Assembly (NCBI RefSeq): GCF_003182255.1
Contig: NZ_QGTQ01000006.1
Location: 78,227 to 142,226, forward strand
Reading direction: 5' to 3'
Origin: Paenibacillus cellulosilyticus
Lineage (GTDB): Bacteria > Bacillota > Bacilli > Paenibacillales > Paenibacillaceae
DNA length: 64,000 nt
Of the stretch, positions 37,901 to 45,986 are shown piece by piece. The stretch's first letter is position 1, and each line of letters begins with the position of its first letter. A program made the translations under genes and the position numbers. Under the pieces are notes generated by a model. That model did no database searches. It was given only the letters and a program-made list of their open reading frames with translations, and was not told the origin of the DNA.

Positions 37901-38664
37901 CATACAGCAACCAAGCGAGCGTAAGCTTTACATCGGGCGCTTTCTCCGGCACCGCAGCTTCCAATACGGTCGTTGTGTCGGTTTACCAGCCTATTCTTTC
38001 GATCGTGAAGACAGGAAGCTCTACAAATGCAACAGTCGGCGACACCATCACATACGAGCTGCACGTTACCAATACCGGTAACTTGCCAGCAAACATGACC
38101 ATCACCGATCCGATTCCGCAAGGCGGAGCATTCATCCCGAACAGCGTGCTCGTCAATGGTGTACCGCAGCCGGGAGCGAATCCTGCGGCTGGTTTCTCGA
38201 TCGGTACGGTTAATCCAGGCCAGACGGTTGTGGTATCCGTGTCGTATGAGATTGTCATTCAGACGCTTCCACCTTCACAGCATCTCGTCAATCAGGCAAC
38301 AGGCAGCTATACGTATACCGCACCGGACAGCCGTGTATTAACGGGAAGTGTCGCATCGAACACCGTCTCCATCCCGGTTTCATCACCGGATGTATCCGTC
38401 GTTAAGAGCACGAATGCCGTCGATGCCGTCGTTGGCGATACGATAACGTATACGATTCTTGTAACGAATAACGGCATTAGCCCGGTCAATAGCGTCGTGT
38501 TAATTGACCCTGTGCCGACGGGAACGGTATTCGTCAGCAACAGTGTTACGGTGAACGGTACACCAAGTCCGGGCAGCAATCCGAACACCGGTATCATCGT
38601 TGGCACTATTGCTGCAGGTGCAACCTCAACCGTAACCTTCCAAGTGCTGGTGGTTACGATATGA
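31960..38664 (+). CDS. DUF11-repeat surface protein, first frame (15 repeats)
   Basis: A 2234-residue product. Residues 1-345 form an N-terminal domain (AITFTGNTLGLSRSGT, SIGAFITTNT, ILYAELIWGGSY, HAGWTLGVIYNNPSLPFRNMSLRAG) that recalls conserved-repeat proteins of Bacillus cereus. Fifteen DUF11 repeats follow, each about 115-125 residues, with the pattern ...K(S/T)...VGDT(I/V)TYT..VTN.G...DP/NIP.G. No signal peptide or anchor is visible. The repeats alternate between two types. The start ATG has GGGGTGAGG upstream. The frame ends in mid-repeat and the protein logically continues in the next frame (38661). Such proteins are often spore- or surface-associated; function unknown. Confidence 0.85.
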   Translation: MPLITRATFNATGAITFTGNTLGLSRSGTAGVPGTEDSIGAFITTNTSSVYGTYPAGTTSAYASNSSAAILTLPTGSTILYAELIWGGSYINGSVDLSAFINNAVTFITPAGTFSVSPDSATSNQVNLGNGAFAYTRSQNVTSLITQGGAGTYSTGNVVGTIVITGDSTANHAGWTLGVIYNNPSLPFRNMSLRAGAVLVQASSDPVSTTITGFATPISGTLGGRALFSAQEGDANRTGDQAQFGPTSGTAVALSGPNNFANNFFASQINNDAGNLNTTGTFGTRNQTNGAPGSNIIGGRQGWDITNVDVSARLVNNQSSAVLILTTSGDAYVVNANAIQININSPTINVTKSANVTGAVVGDTITYTVTVSNTGTANAASVVLTDALPSGLTFVTGSVVVAGVSRPTYSITAGAPLGQLNLSSSIVVTYQAKVASIPSGFVLPNTANAAFTFQSVAGGNTITGVIPSNTVSTPVYAPIIGITKSSNRTTATVGSTVTYTLLVSNTGSIAAAVTLTDNIPTGSTFISGTFRVNGNVIAGANPAVGVAIGSVAVNATSTVTFDVQVNSLPTPPQFVDQGTATYTYSPPDGRTLSGIAASNTLTLPVSLPNVTATKSVSVTDAAVGETLTYTTVITNNGTEAVTNVTLTDILPNGSTFATGSVTIGGTPHSTANPATGISIGTIAVGGSIPVTLQAQVTSLPASAQLINQSKVSYSVGTFTGTTASNNTTTPVYQPVIALTKSANTSAATVGDTITYTIAARNTGNIAAVVTLTDNIPSGSSFIPGSVTINGVASTSSSPMTGIAIGSLAPTAQTTVTFQTLLNTLPSPPTLVDLAQSSYTYTLPSGRGLIGGSSSNTVTITASNPNVTITKSVNATAAAVQDVLTYTLLVTNNGISPVTNVVLSDPVPAGAAFVTGSVVVNESSSPQANPNAGINLGTINASTTIPVSFQIRVTSLPASGSLSNAASVGFTSGAFNSTSISNTVVTSVSEAVVSVAKSASTTNATVGDTFSYSFTLTNTGNTAATITLTDQVPAGASFVDNSVLINGTPTPGVSPVTGIPVGVLAAGASATVGYVVNIVSFPASRQLVNQATAAYNFALSNGRVVNRSASSNPVTVNVALPNVALVKSVGQIDAVVGDTLLFTSVLTNNGIANVNNIVLRDPLQSNAVFVPGSVKVQGVTRPDASPDSGISLGTLAPGASVTVTFEVTITMAIPTQIVNQSTASFTSGSFSATSASNTTTTPVTQPQIAVVKSASTSNATLGDTIVYTLNVSNNGNVAASVTVTDTIPNGTTFNDNSVIVNGFPMPGLSPVTGINIGSVAPSGSTTVTFSVTVASLPSPQVLSNTGSASYTFTPPDGRTLTGSATSNTVSFPVSAPNVGLALGTASTAVTIGDTIVYTAVVSNSGIETINSVIFTDPAPAGSSFIPNTVTINGSPSPGANPTSGILLGSIPAGGSVTVTFSNSVNAVPTPASLNNTASVTFTSGAFSGLTFSNTVSTPVYQPVVAVVKSSSTSHASVGQTITYTLAITNSGNYAATVTLTDNIPVGTSFVPNSVLLGSTPLPGTDPVTGIPVGSVDAGATVYVMFSVVIDSLPTPQQISNQGTGAYSYTLPDGRTFNQSSVSNTVTFPVSAPNAAVVKSTPSTSVSIGDTVTYTTTITNTGIASITNVLFTDPIPQGSTFVTNSLTVDGTPRVGANPATGVIIGNITPGTTITVAFNVTVTSLPAPAQLSNQASVTFTSGAFSGVTFSNTTTTSVYQPILSAVKTGSTTNATVGDTVTYTVVVTNAGNYGADVTLTDTIPAGTAFVANSVIVNSQPVPGVDPSTGIPLGNVTTSSTVSFSVVIVSLPVGQQLSNQASATYSYTLPDGRTLGGSLNSNTLVIPVSAPNVGVVKTSNVPTAVVGDTISYNIAVTNSGIEPINNVVIVDAIPTGSTFVTNSVTVDGAPRPGAAPNAGVAINTITPGQTVNVAFNLTASSLPTPATYSNQASVSFTSGAFSGTAASNTVVVSVYQPILSIVKTGSSTNATVGDTITYELHVTNTGNLPANMTITDPIPQGGAFIPNSVLVNGVPQPGANPAAGFSIGTVNPGQTVVVSVSYEIVIQTLPPSQHLVNQATGSYTYTAPDSRVLTGSVASNTVSIPVSSPDVSVVKSTNAVDAVVGDTITYTILVTNNGISPVNSVVLIDPVPTGTVFVSNSVTVNGTPSPGSNPNTGIIVGTIAAGATSTVTFQVLVVTI

Positions 38665-40388
38665 CGCCCGGGGGCGCACGCGACAATATGCTGCTGAACC
38701 AGACGCATGTCCGGTTCAGCAGCGGTGCGCTTGAAATGGTGTCGTATTCGAATATTGTTCGGACGCCACTCGTAGGTCCGGTTCTCTCGGCTGTCAAACG
38801 TGCAGCACCCGACCAGCTTGTGCTTGGTCAGTCGGTCACCTATATGCTCACCATTACGAATACCGGAAACCTTGATGCGCAAGTTGTTGTCTTCGATACG
38901 CTGCCTGAAGGGCTGGCTTTCATACCGAACAGTGTCCTTATGAACGGCGCGCCGCTGCCTGGCGCGTCTCCTGCTGCTGGTATTACGATTGGCACCGCGG
39001 CTGTCGGAAGCGCAAAAGAAATTGTATTTCAAGCGATTGTTATCGCGCTGCCGCAATCCTTTACTTTCGTGAATCAGGCGATCATCGCATACAGCTTCAC
39101 AACACAGGATGGCCGTACAGTGTCCGATACGATCATGTCGAATCTCGTATCGACCCCGGTTACAGCCTTTCAGCTGAATGCGCACGGACAGATGAGCTCG
39201 AACGTTACGTTTGTCGGCGACATTTTATATTACGAAATCATCATAACGAATGCAGGCCTGATGCTGCTCGAACAATTGGCAGTCGTCATTCCGTTACCGG
39301 AAGGCTTCTCTTTCATGCAGGGAAGTGTCGTTACCAACGGTATACTCGTTCCGTGGGTAGACCCGTATCAAGGGATTCCCGTCGGCATGCTCGAACCAGG
39401 CGCCTCTTCCAGCGTGAAGGTCGGCGTTCGGCTGGATCATCGTCGCGCATCTCCTCTAGACGTGTTCCAAGCCGTTGTGGAATACGTTGTAAACGGTAAG
39501 CTTTATCGTACGCCAACGAACCCTATTGATGTCCTGATCATCACACCAACGCTTGACATTCAGTTATCAGAGGATCGGAATCAAGTAACGCTTGGCTCAC
39601 CTATTACGTACCGGCTTACCGTATCAAATGAGAACAGCTTCGCCGTTGATGCGACTGTGTACGATCTCATCCCACCAGGCACCACCTATGTCCCAAACAG
39701 CTTGCTTGTCGACGGCATTCCACGGATCGGTGTCTCTCCGACAAGCGGCCTCTCCATTGGTACGATTCGTGCAGGTACACAATCGACGATTACGTACCAA
39801 GCCGTTGTGAATCAATCGACAACCCAAGCGAAGGAAATTACAGCTCAGGCACGTGTCATCTATACGTACCGATTGAAGGACACGCGAGTTGTAGCCGACA
39901 ATATCCAGTCAAACGCGGTTGTGGCGTACATTTACGCCCCGACTATCGCGATCCAAGCATCCGTGCATCCATTGGAGTATGAACGAAACGAATCGGTATT
40001 TTTCAATGTGCTGATCACGAATACAGGGAATTGGGCAGCATCGGTCACGCTATTCCGTACACCATACCCGCCAGGTTTTCAGGTTCGTGATGTTCGAATC
40101 AATGATGTGCCGGCAGGTGCATTCACAGTTGAGAATGGTTTGGAGCTCGGGTCACTCCCGCCTGGCAGCTCCGTTCGAGTCAGTTACTCCGTCTATGTGC
40201 CGGCTCATCTCCATGACGCCGATGACGTGGATGATTGGGAGGTACAAGATCCCGAAGCTCCAGCGTCGATAACCTATGTACCAACCAGTTATATCGCCCG
40301 ATATCGTTCGCAGTTCCAAGATGAATGGTACACCGGCGGTGTTCAATCCAATGTGCTTATTGTGCACATCGATCACTTGTATGAATAG
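38661..40388 (+). CDS. Continuation of the DUF11-repeat protein in another frame (4 repeats)
   Basis: A 575-residue frame overlapping the previous one by four bases (ATGA). It starts inside a DUF11 repeat (LLNQTHVRFSSGALEMVSYSNIV matches LSNQASVTFTSGAF...SN) and carries four more, increasingly divergent repeats before ending ...SNVLIVHIDHLYE. It has no start domain of its own and no good GGAGG site. The best reading is a single large gene broken by a frameshift, or a designed coupling or frameshift; it should not be seen as an independent gene. Confidence 0.75.
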   Translation: MTPGGARDNMLLNQTHVRFSSGALEMVSYSNIVRTPLVGPVLSAVKRAAPDQLVLGQSVTYMLTITNTGNLDAQVVVFDTLPEGLAFIPNSVLMNGAPLPGASPAAGITIGTAAVGSAKEIVFQAIVIALPQSFTFVNQAIIAYSFTTQDGRTVSDTIMSNLVSTPVTAFQLNAHGQMSSNVTFVGDILYYEIIITNAGLMLLEQLAVVIPLPEGFSFMQGSVVTNGILVPWVDPYQGIPVGMLEPGASSSVKVGVRLDHRRASPLDVFQAVVEYVVNGKLYRTPTNPIDVLIITPTLDIQLSEDRNQVTLGSPITYRLTVSNENSFAVDATVYDLIPPGTTYVPNSLLVDGIPRIGVSPTSGLSIGTIRAGTQSTITYQAVVNQSTTQAKEITAQARVIYTYRLKDTRVVADNIQSNAVVAYIYAPTIAIQASVHPLEYERNESVFFNVLITNTGNWAASVTLFRTPYPPGFQVRDVRINDVPAGAFTVENGLELGSLPPGSSVRVSYSVYVPAHLHDADDVDDWEVQDPEAPASITYVPTSYIARYRSQFQDEWYTGGVQSNVLIVHIDHLYE

Positions 40389-40400
40389 CGCGCATACGTC

Positions 40401-40453
40401 GATAACCCCCTTCGTAACTGCGGTGAATGCCGGAGAATTGCGAAGGGGTTATT
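40401..40453 (+). terminator. Probable terminator after the DUF11 gene
   Basis: ATAACCCCCTTCG pairs with CGAAGGGGTTAT across a loop of about 25 bases and is followed by a weakly T-rich stretch. Confidence 0.5.
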
Positions 40454-40591
40454 CGTTGTGGATTTTATTGACATTTGGTCAAAGGCCTGCACAATAAGTA
40501 AGAGTGGCATAGTCGGTATTGACGAAAATGGCAGACATGAGAGGTATGCCATGGATAAATGACTGGATGAGCAGTTTTAGGAGGTTGTGAA

Positions 40592-41491
40592 TTGCTTCAA
40601 CTTCAACAACTAGGATACCGTTCTGATGACCGTCTTCTCATCATAAACGCGGATGATTTTGGCCTTACGCAGGGGACGAATGAAGCGATCATTCATTTAT
40701 TAGAAAAAAGGGCTGCTACTTCGACATCGCTCATGATGCCTTGCCCTTCGTCTTCGGATGCAATAAGTAGAAGTATACTTCATGGCCATCACCAAGTCGG
40801 CATTCATCTGACGTTAACGAGCGACGCTAAACAGTCATATGCGCCTGTCCATCGCGAAAAGCCGCTGCACAGCTTAACGCAGCCCGATGGTACGTTTCAC
40901 ACCAACTGTACGCAGCTCGAACGGCATGCTGAACTGGACGATGTCCGTGTCGAACTAGAGGCTCAAATTGTAGAGGCGCTAGCAAAAGGTATAGAAATTA
41001 CCCACCTCGACAGTCATGCGGGCAGCGTATTGGGGCTGCATACGGGGCGGGATTTTCTAGAGATCGTGTTCGAGCTTTGCGTCAAGTATCAGCTTCCCTT
41101 CAACCTGCCACGTCGAATTGTTGAACAGCCCTTCTTCTCTGCACAACAGCTTCGGTTATTTCGGACAAGACTATTAGCCGCACAAGAACGGGGCATTCTG
41201 ACCATCGATGATATGATTGCGCTCCCCTATTGCTTCCAGCCCGAGGCTGACTACCGCCGTATGAAGCTGCAGCTGGTAGAGATGATTCGTATGGTGAAGC
41301 CAGGCATCACGCAGCTTACCGTACATCCTTCACTTGCAACGGACTCCCTCCGAACCGTAACGGACTGCAGCAAGGAGCGGGAATTCGAGCACCAACTCAT
41401 GCAAGATGATGACGTTCGACAGCTGCTGCGCAGCGAAGGAATTAAGCTTACAGCTTGGCGAGACATTCGGGATTTGCAGAGAAGCCTCTAG
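40592..41491 (+). CDS. YdjC/ChbG family carbohydrate deacetylase
   Basis: A 299-residue protein. Family motifs: LLIINADDFGLTQGTNEAI (metal-binding Asp pair), GIHLTLTSD (His) and ITHLDSHAG (His). Enzymes of this family remove acetyl groups from N-acetylated sugars such as chito-oligosaccharides. The start is a TTG at 40592 with TTAGGAGG eight bases upstream. It is monocistronic, convergent with the lipoprotein gene, and separated by a strong hairpin. Confidence 0.88.
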   Translation: MLQLQQLGYRSDDRLLIINADDFGLTQGTNEAIIHLLEKRAATSTSLMMPCPSSSDAISRSILHGHHQVGIHLTLTSDAKQSYAPVHREKPLHSLTQPDGTFHTNCTQLERHAELDDVRVELEAQIVEALAKGIEITHLDSHAGSVLGLHTGRDFLEIVFELCVKYQLPFNLPRRIVEQPFFSAQQLRLFRTRLLAAQERGILTIDDMIALPYCFQPEADYRRMKLQLVEMIRMVKPGITQLTVHPSLATDSLRTVTDCSKEREFEHQLMQDDDVRQLLRSEGIKLTAWRDIRDLQRSL

Positions 41492-41501
41492 CACAGCAAA
41501 A

Positions 41502-41534
41502 AGACTCCTGTGACCTTATGGATCACAGGAGTCT
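41502..41534 (+). terminator. Terminator between convergent genes
   Basis: AGACTCCTGTGA pairs perfectly with TCACAGGAGTCT across nine bases, with AAAAAG before and ATTCTTC after; probably works in both directions. Confidence 0.8.
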
Positions 41535-41563
41535 ATTCTTCGTTGCAAGATATTCTCAGCAGT

Positions 41564-42307
41564 CTACAACCCCGCTGCCGATTTAATCCGCTGCCGCTCT
41601 GCCATGATGAGCGTCTTCAAAGGCTCTGTCCCAAAGGCTCCGCCAATGGCATTCGCATTCGGGTAGAACACCATTCGGAACGATGTTCCGTCCTTTAGAT
41701 AAACGCGGAGGAAAACACCGGATTCATTCACGCTCTTCTTGTACGTCTCATCATTGCCGACGTAAGCAAGCGGCAGCAGCAGCTGAACGAATTGCTCGGA
41801 GGCCTCTGGCGTGAAATCGCCGATCGCACTGCCGTCATACCCGCTGTCCAGGCCGATCTTCGTTACTTTCCCCTCGATATCCAGCAGTTCGGCCATCGAC
41901 CTTGCGTTCGGATTCGTTCTTGCTTGATAGAGCTTGTTATCGGCGATCACTCGGAACGACGAGCGATACCCTTTCATGGCATAGATCGGTGTACCAATCG
42001 GGAGAAAGGCCGCATCTCCGTTGTTCATACGATAGTCCGTACATGCGTGGCCGCTGGCAGTATAAGTAACTTCGCCGACCTTGTCTCCGATCTGATCGGG
42101 CGTTATCTTCTCGTCCTCGTCAACGTTCCGATTGTAATCGATGTCGTTGATCATCAAGAAATCGACCCATTCAATCTCTGCATTGCAATTTCCAGACGAT
42201 CCTAACTTAGCCTTGGATAATGAGCTGCAGCCTAATGAAGTCATAACGAGCGCAAGTACTAGCGCTGTAATGCCCAATATTCTCCGCATGCGTTGATTAC
42301 GTATCAC
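41564..42307 (-). CDS. Lipoprotein of unknown function at the end of the MoxR/VWA cluster
   Basis: A 247-residue protein. The N-terminal helix and lipobox (LVMTSLGCSS) predict lipid anchoring at the membrane surface. The remainder is soluble and unrecognised; it has DYNRNVDEDEKI, CNAEIEW and a second half with YLKDGTSFRMVFYPNANAIGGAF. It begins 52 bases after the VWA gene on the same strand, with no terminator between, so it may be part of the cluster transcript or simply downstream. Confidence 0.75.
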   Translation of the reverse strand: MIRNQRMRRILGITALVLALVMTSLGCSSLSKAKLGSSGNCNAEIEWVDFLMINDIDYNRNVDEDEKITPDQIGDKVGEVTYTASGHACTDYRMNNGDAAFLPIGTPIYAMKGYRSSFRVIADNKLYQARTNPNARSMAELLDIEGKVTKIGLDSGYDGSAIGDFTPEASEQFVQLLLPLAYVGNDETYKKSVNESGVFLRVYLKDGTSFRMVFYPNANAIGGAFGTEPLKTLIMAERQRIKSAAGL

Positions 42308-42359
42308 GAAATACTCACCTCAAGCATTAGACGAACCGGCAGACGCCAATGTTTCACTG

Positions 42360-43607
42360 TTATTCCTTTGCTTTGCCACCCTTACCGGTTCGGGCTGCAA
42401 GAGTCTGCAAATCCATCCCTTTCAAAGCGCCCTCAATCAACTCAGGCAGTTTGTCGGGCGAGCAGCCGAAGCATGGGATGCCAAACGATGCCAGCTTTCG
42501 CGCCACATCTTCATCGTAAGACGGTATCCCGTCATCCGCGAGCGCCAGCAAGCAGATCACTTTGACGCCAGCCTCATGCATCTCCTTGAGCCTACGGATC
42601 ATCTCCGTCCGATTGCCGCCTTCATACAAGTCAGAGACGAGGATAAACATCGTTTTCTTCGGCTCTGCAATGAATGGCTCGCAGTATTGAATCGACTGAT
42701 TGATGTCCGTGCCGCCGCCAAGCTGGATGCCGAACAGCATATCAACGGGATCGTTCGCACACTGCTCCGTAAGGTCAACGACTGCCGTGTCAAAAGCGAC
42801 CACCCGCGTATCCAGCGAAGGCATGCTCGCGAAGATCGAACCGACGATCGAAGCATAAATGACGGAATTCGCCATCGAACCGCTCTGGTCAATATCGAGA
42901 ATGACCGTCCATTCCTTGCTCTTACGAGCGCGATCGAAGAAGAACACCTTCTCTGGAATAAGCAACTGCCGCTCCGTATCGTAATGCTTCAAGTTTCGAC
43001 GGATCGTCGTTGACCAATCGAGTCCCGTCATCGATGGCAGCGGCGTATGCTGCCTTCTATTGAGTGCACCTGTAACCGCACGCGTCAAATCTTGAGCGAG
43101 CCGCTTCACAATCTCATCGACGACTTCATGAACGAGTTTGCGCGCCGTTTCCTTCGTCCGCTCTGGAATATGCCCACGCAGCGACATCAACGTCGCCACC
43201 ATCCCAATATCCGGCTTAACTTGTGACAGAAGCTCCGGCTCGAACAACAGCTGCGTCAACCCTTTGCGCTGGACCGCATCGGATTGAATGACCGATACGA
43301 TATCCGGCGGGAAAAACGTGCGCACATCGCCGAGCCACTTCGCCAGCTTCGGAGACGAAGAACCGAGTCCAGCTGTTCGAGACTGCCCACCTGCCCCTTG
43401 AACGCCCGTTCCAGCGCTCGTACCTCCTGTGTCACCTGAAGCGCCATCATAGATGGCTGCGAGTGCCTCATCCATCAAGAGAGAATCCTCATCCAGCAGC
43501 TGGCCGCCAGAGGCTGAACCGCCTATAGCAGCTTTAAGCGATTCCTCCGATGCCGCGCCAAGAATGAGCCGCCACCGTTTCATTTGTCCTTGATCAGGTA
43601 TCGTCAT
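42360..43607 (-). CDS. VWA-domain (CoxE-like) protein
   Basis: A 415-residue protein. The C-terminal von Willebrand factor A domain (about 232-405) has an intact metal site: DxSxS with Asp240, Ser242 and Ser244 in DIDQSGSM, a Thr in GGGTDINQ, and Asp in LVSDLYEGG. The N-terminal 200 residues are helical. Such proteins partner with MoxR ATPases, and the MoxR gene is two genes away. Four-base gap to the DUF5682 gene. Confidence 0.88.
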   Translation of the reverse strand: MTIPDQGQMKRWRLILGAASEESLKAAIGGSASGGQLLDEDSLLMDEALAAIYDGASGDTGGTSAGTGVQGAGGQSRTAGLGSSSPKLAKWLGDVRTFFPPDIVSVIQSDAVQRKGLTQLLFEPELLSQVKPDIGMVATLMSLRGHIPERTKETARKLVHEVVDEIVKRLAQDLTRAVTGALNRRQHTPLPSMTGLDWSTTIRRNLKHYDTERQLLIPEKVFFFDRARKSKEWTVILDIDQSGSMANSVIYASIVGSIFASMPSLDTRVVAFDTAVVDLTEQCANDPVDMLFGIQLGGGTDINQSIQYCEPFIAEPKKTMFILVSDLYEGGNRTEMIRRLKEMHEAGVKVICLLALADDGIPSYDEDVARKLASFGIPCFGCSPDKLPELIEGALKGMDLQTLAARTGKGGKAKE

Positions 43608-43610
43608 AGG

Positions 43611-45986
43611 CTACAGGTCTCCAAAATCAAAATCGTTAAGTTCATCGAGCTGCACCTTCTCTTCCTCGTTCAATGGCTGCTGCAGCGCCTCGCCGACGGT
43701 TTCCGCCCCAGCGCCCCATAGGTCGCCCAGCAATTCAGCAATCGCAGCCTTCTCCCGCGGCTCGAACGAGCCAAATGCGCGGCGTAGAAATACGAGCGAG
43801 CGCTTGAAGGGCTCATCGTCGAGCGAACTGATATAGGCGTCCAGCTCCCGCCATAGATAAGGACGAGACAGCAGCCCATACCGATTGCGCATCGACAACC
43901 CTTCGAACCAGCCGGCTCCGATGTCTGCCGGTATGCCTGGCGACAGCCGCCGCGATACCTCCTGCGCACATTCGTCTTCGCCTGCTTCGTGACGTTCTAA
44001 TAGAATGGAGAAAGCGTATCCCGACAGCTTAGCATTACGGTCATCCCGTGCGGCCAGCTCTTTCAGCTTCGCAGTCCACAGCTGCTCATCCACTTCCCGA
44101 TAATGCTCCTGCGCAACCGTGCTCATCGCATGAATCGCGCTTACCATTCCAGCGGCAGCAGCATCGTTGCAGCCTGCCGCTTCCACCAGCAGCAGCGTAC
44201 CGCGCAGAAACAGCTGCTGCATCAATGGCACCAGCGACTCGGTATCGATACGACGAATCGAACCATATTGCAGCAGAATGGACAGCTCATGAACCGTCAT
44301 TGCAATTTGCTCGAAATTAGCCGCATCAACCGCAAGCTGCTGAAGCGCATGCGTCGCCTGACCCATCACCTGCGGAAGTCCGCAATCGCAAGACTTGCGA
44401 ATGAGCTTCGCTGCCGAGGCGATATCCGTGCAGGCAAGCAGCTCCTCGTGGATGACATACGCTGCAGCCAGCTCGATCGTCTCGCCCTTTAAGGTCGACT
44501 CGACCGTCTCGATCTCCGCCTCCGGCGACCAATGCAGCACCCAATGCTCCGCCCACGTCGCATCGGTCTGACGAACATGACCTTTGCGTGCGAATCGAAT
44601 GCCCAGCGTTTGCAGACGGTGGAGAAATACCGATCGGTTCAAGTCTAAATATGCGGCTTCCTCCGATTTCACCCGTCGATTCTCGCGCAGATCGAGCTCC
44701 AATTCTGCGGAGACGAGCGACTTGTATTTCTCCAGCTTCAGCCGCTTCAATTGGCGGTTCAGGTCGTCCTGCACCGGTGTCTGACTGACCCCTTCCGGCA
44801 GACTGCCGATCGCCGTGCCAATATCGATTCGAGCGAGCGCTTCAGCTACAACGCTCAATTCTCCATGCCCGAACAGCACCGTAGCGGCATCGCGAAGATC
44901 GCGCCAAGTCGGCCGTGATCCTCCATGCATCGAAGCAAGCGCCTCTGCCAATCGCACACCTTCGATAACCGAAGCAGTCGAACGCCATGTTCCGCGTTCG
45001 CGTAATTGCTGTGCCACAGCAGACAAATACAATGCAGGCAGCTTCTCGAGCTCACCATGCTGCATGCTCTGCCACAGCAGCTCGTAATAGGCTGGTGCCA
45101 TATTGCCCGCTCCATAACCTGAATGCGAGGAAAGCTTGTAATACGAGTATGGCATCAACGTCATCCGTGTCGGCACGCGAGGCAGCTTCTTGATTTGTTC
45201 GTCTGTCATGAGCGGAAGCTGAAGCGTCAGCGCAGGCGTATGATGCGCTCCACTGATTACGACGATCCTATCGGCCTGATGGCCGCTGGCAATCGTATCG
45301 TGAATCTTGCGGCGCATATAAGCTTCGCGAATTTCGTTATAGGCGACCTCCTGCGGAGCGCTCTTCAGCTCCGCTTCTTCCGTCATATCTCGAAACTCCG
45401 AAGAGAAATGTACGATCGCTTGCTGATATGCTTCCGGCGAAGCAAGATGCTCGTAGCAGCGTTCCCAATACGCTTCATAATCCGGCTCGCCGGACAGCTC
45501 TGCGATACGGGCGTACAAATCACGTTGGACCAAACCGAAGCTCATCCCTTCAGCAGGCTCGTCTGCTTCCGCCACAGCTTCCTCGGCCGCGATTGGCATG
45601 CGGCGCAGATCCTGCAAGGCAAGCGACACATCGGTAGGCAGATCAATAAATTCCGCGTGGCATCCGTTCCGCTGCGCCCACAACAGAGCCTGATATTCAG
45701 GCGAATAGTCGGCAAAAGGATACAGCAGCGTTCGCACCGGCAGCTGTTCCGTATACGCAAGCATAGCTACGGGCGGCACGACGCCGCGTGCCACCAATTG
45801 CGATGCCAGGTGCCCCGCGTCGCTTGGCCCTTCGATCAGAACCGCCGTCGGCTTCACTTCCTTCAGCAGACTGAGCAAATGATAGGCACCTGCTGGCGAC
45901 AGATGCCGGATGCCCCAATAATGCGGTCCGCGTGCGGAGCCGCTCACCCATTCATCTCCGAGCATGCGCTGTACAGGCTTCGCCAT
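43611..45986 (-). CDS. DUF5682-like protein of the MoxR/VWA cluster
   Basis: A 791-residue protein. The N-terminal 270 residues hold HYWGIRHLSPAGAYHL, VLIEGPSD and VVISGAHHTPAL, a spacing like TraB/TIKI/EreA-type metal-dependent hydrolases (an acidic GPxD segment and a GxxH). The rest is helical, with leucine-rich repeats. I recognise it as the DUF5682 family, found beside MoxR, VWA and SWIM genes. It overlaps the MoxR gene by 43 bases with its own GGGGTG ribosome site. Function unknown; the hydrolase likeness is inference. Confidence 0.75.
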   Translation of the reverse strand: MAKPVQRMLGDEWVSGSARGPHYWGIRHLSPAGAYHLLSLLKEVKPTAVLIEGPSDAGHLASQLVARGVVPPVAMLAYTEQLPVRTLLYPFADYSPEYQALLWAQRNGCHAEFIDLPTDVSLALQDLRRMPIAAEEAVAEADEPAEGMSFGLVQRDLYARIAELSGEPDYEAYWERCYEHLASPEAYQQAIVHFSSEFRDMTEEAELKSAPQEVAYNEIREAYMRRKIHDTIASGHQADRIVVISGAHHTPALTLQLPLMTDEQIKKLPRVPTRMTLMPYSYYKLSSHSGYGAGNMAPAYYELLWQSMQHGELEKLPALYLSAVAQQLRERGTWRSTASVIEGVRLAEALASMHGGSRPTWRDLRDAATVLFGHGELSVVAEALARIDIGTAIGSLPEGVSQTPVQDDLNRQLKRLKLEKYKSLVSAELELDLRENRRVKSEEAAYLDLNRSVFLHRLQTLGIRFARKGHVRQTDATWAEHWVLHWSPEAEIETVESTLKGETIELAAAYVIHEELLACTDIASAAKLIRKSCDCGLPQVMGQATHALQQLAVDAANFEQIAMTVHELSILLQYGSIRRIDTESLVPLMQQLFLRGTLLLVEAAGCNDAAAAGMVSAIHAMSTVAQEHYREVDEQLWTAKLKELAARDDRNAKLSGYAFSILLERHEAGEDECAQEVSRRLSPGIPADIGAGWFEGLSMRNRYGLLSRPYLWRELDAYISSLDDEPFKRSLVFLRRAFGSFEPREKAAIAELLGDLWGAGAETVGEALQQPLNEEEKVQLDELNDFDFGDL

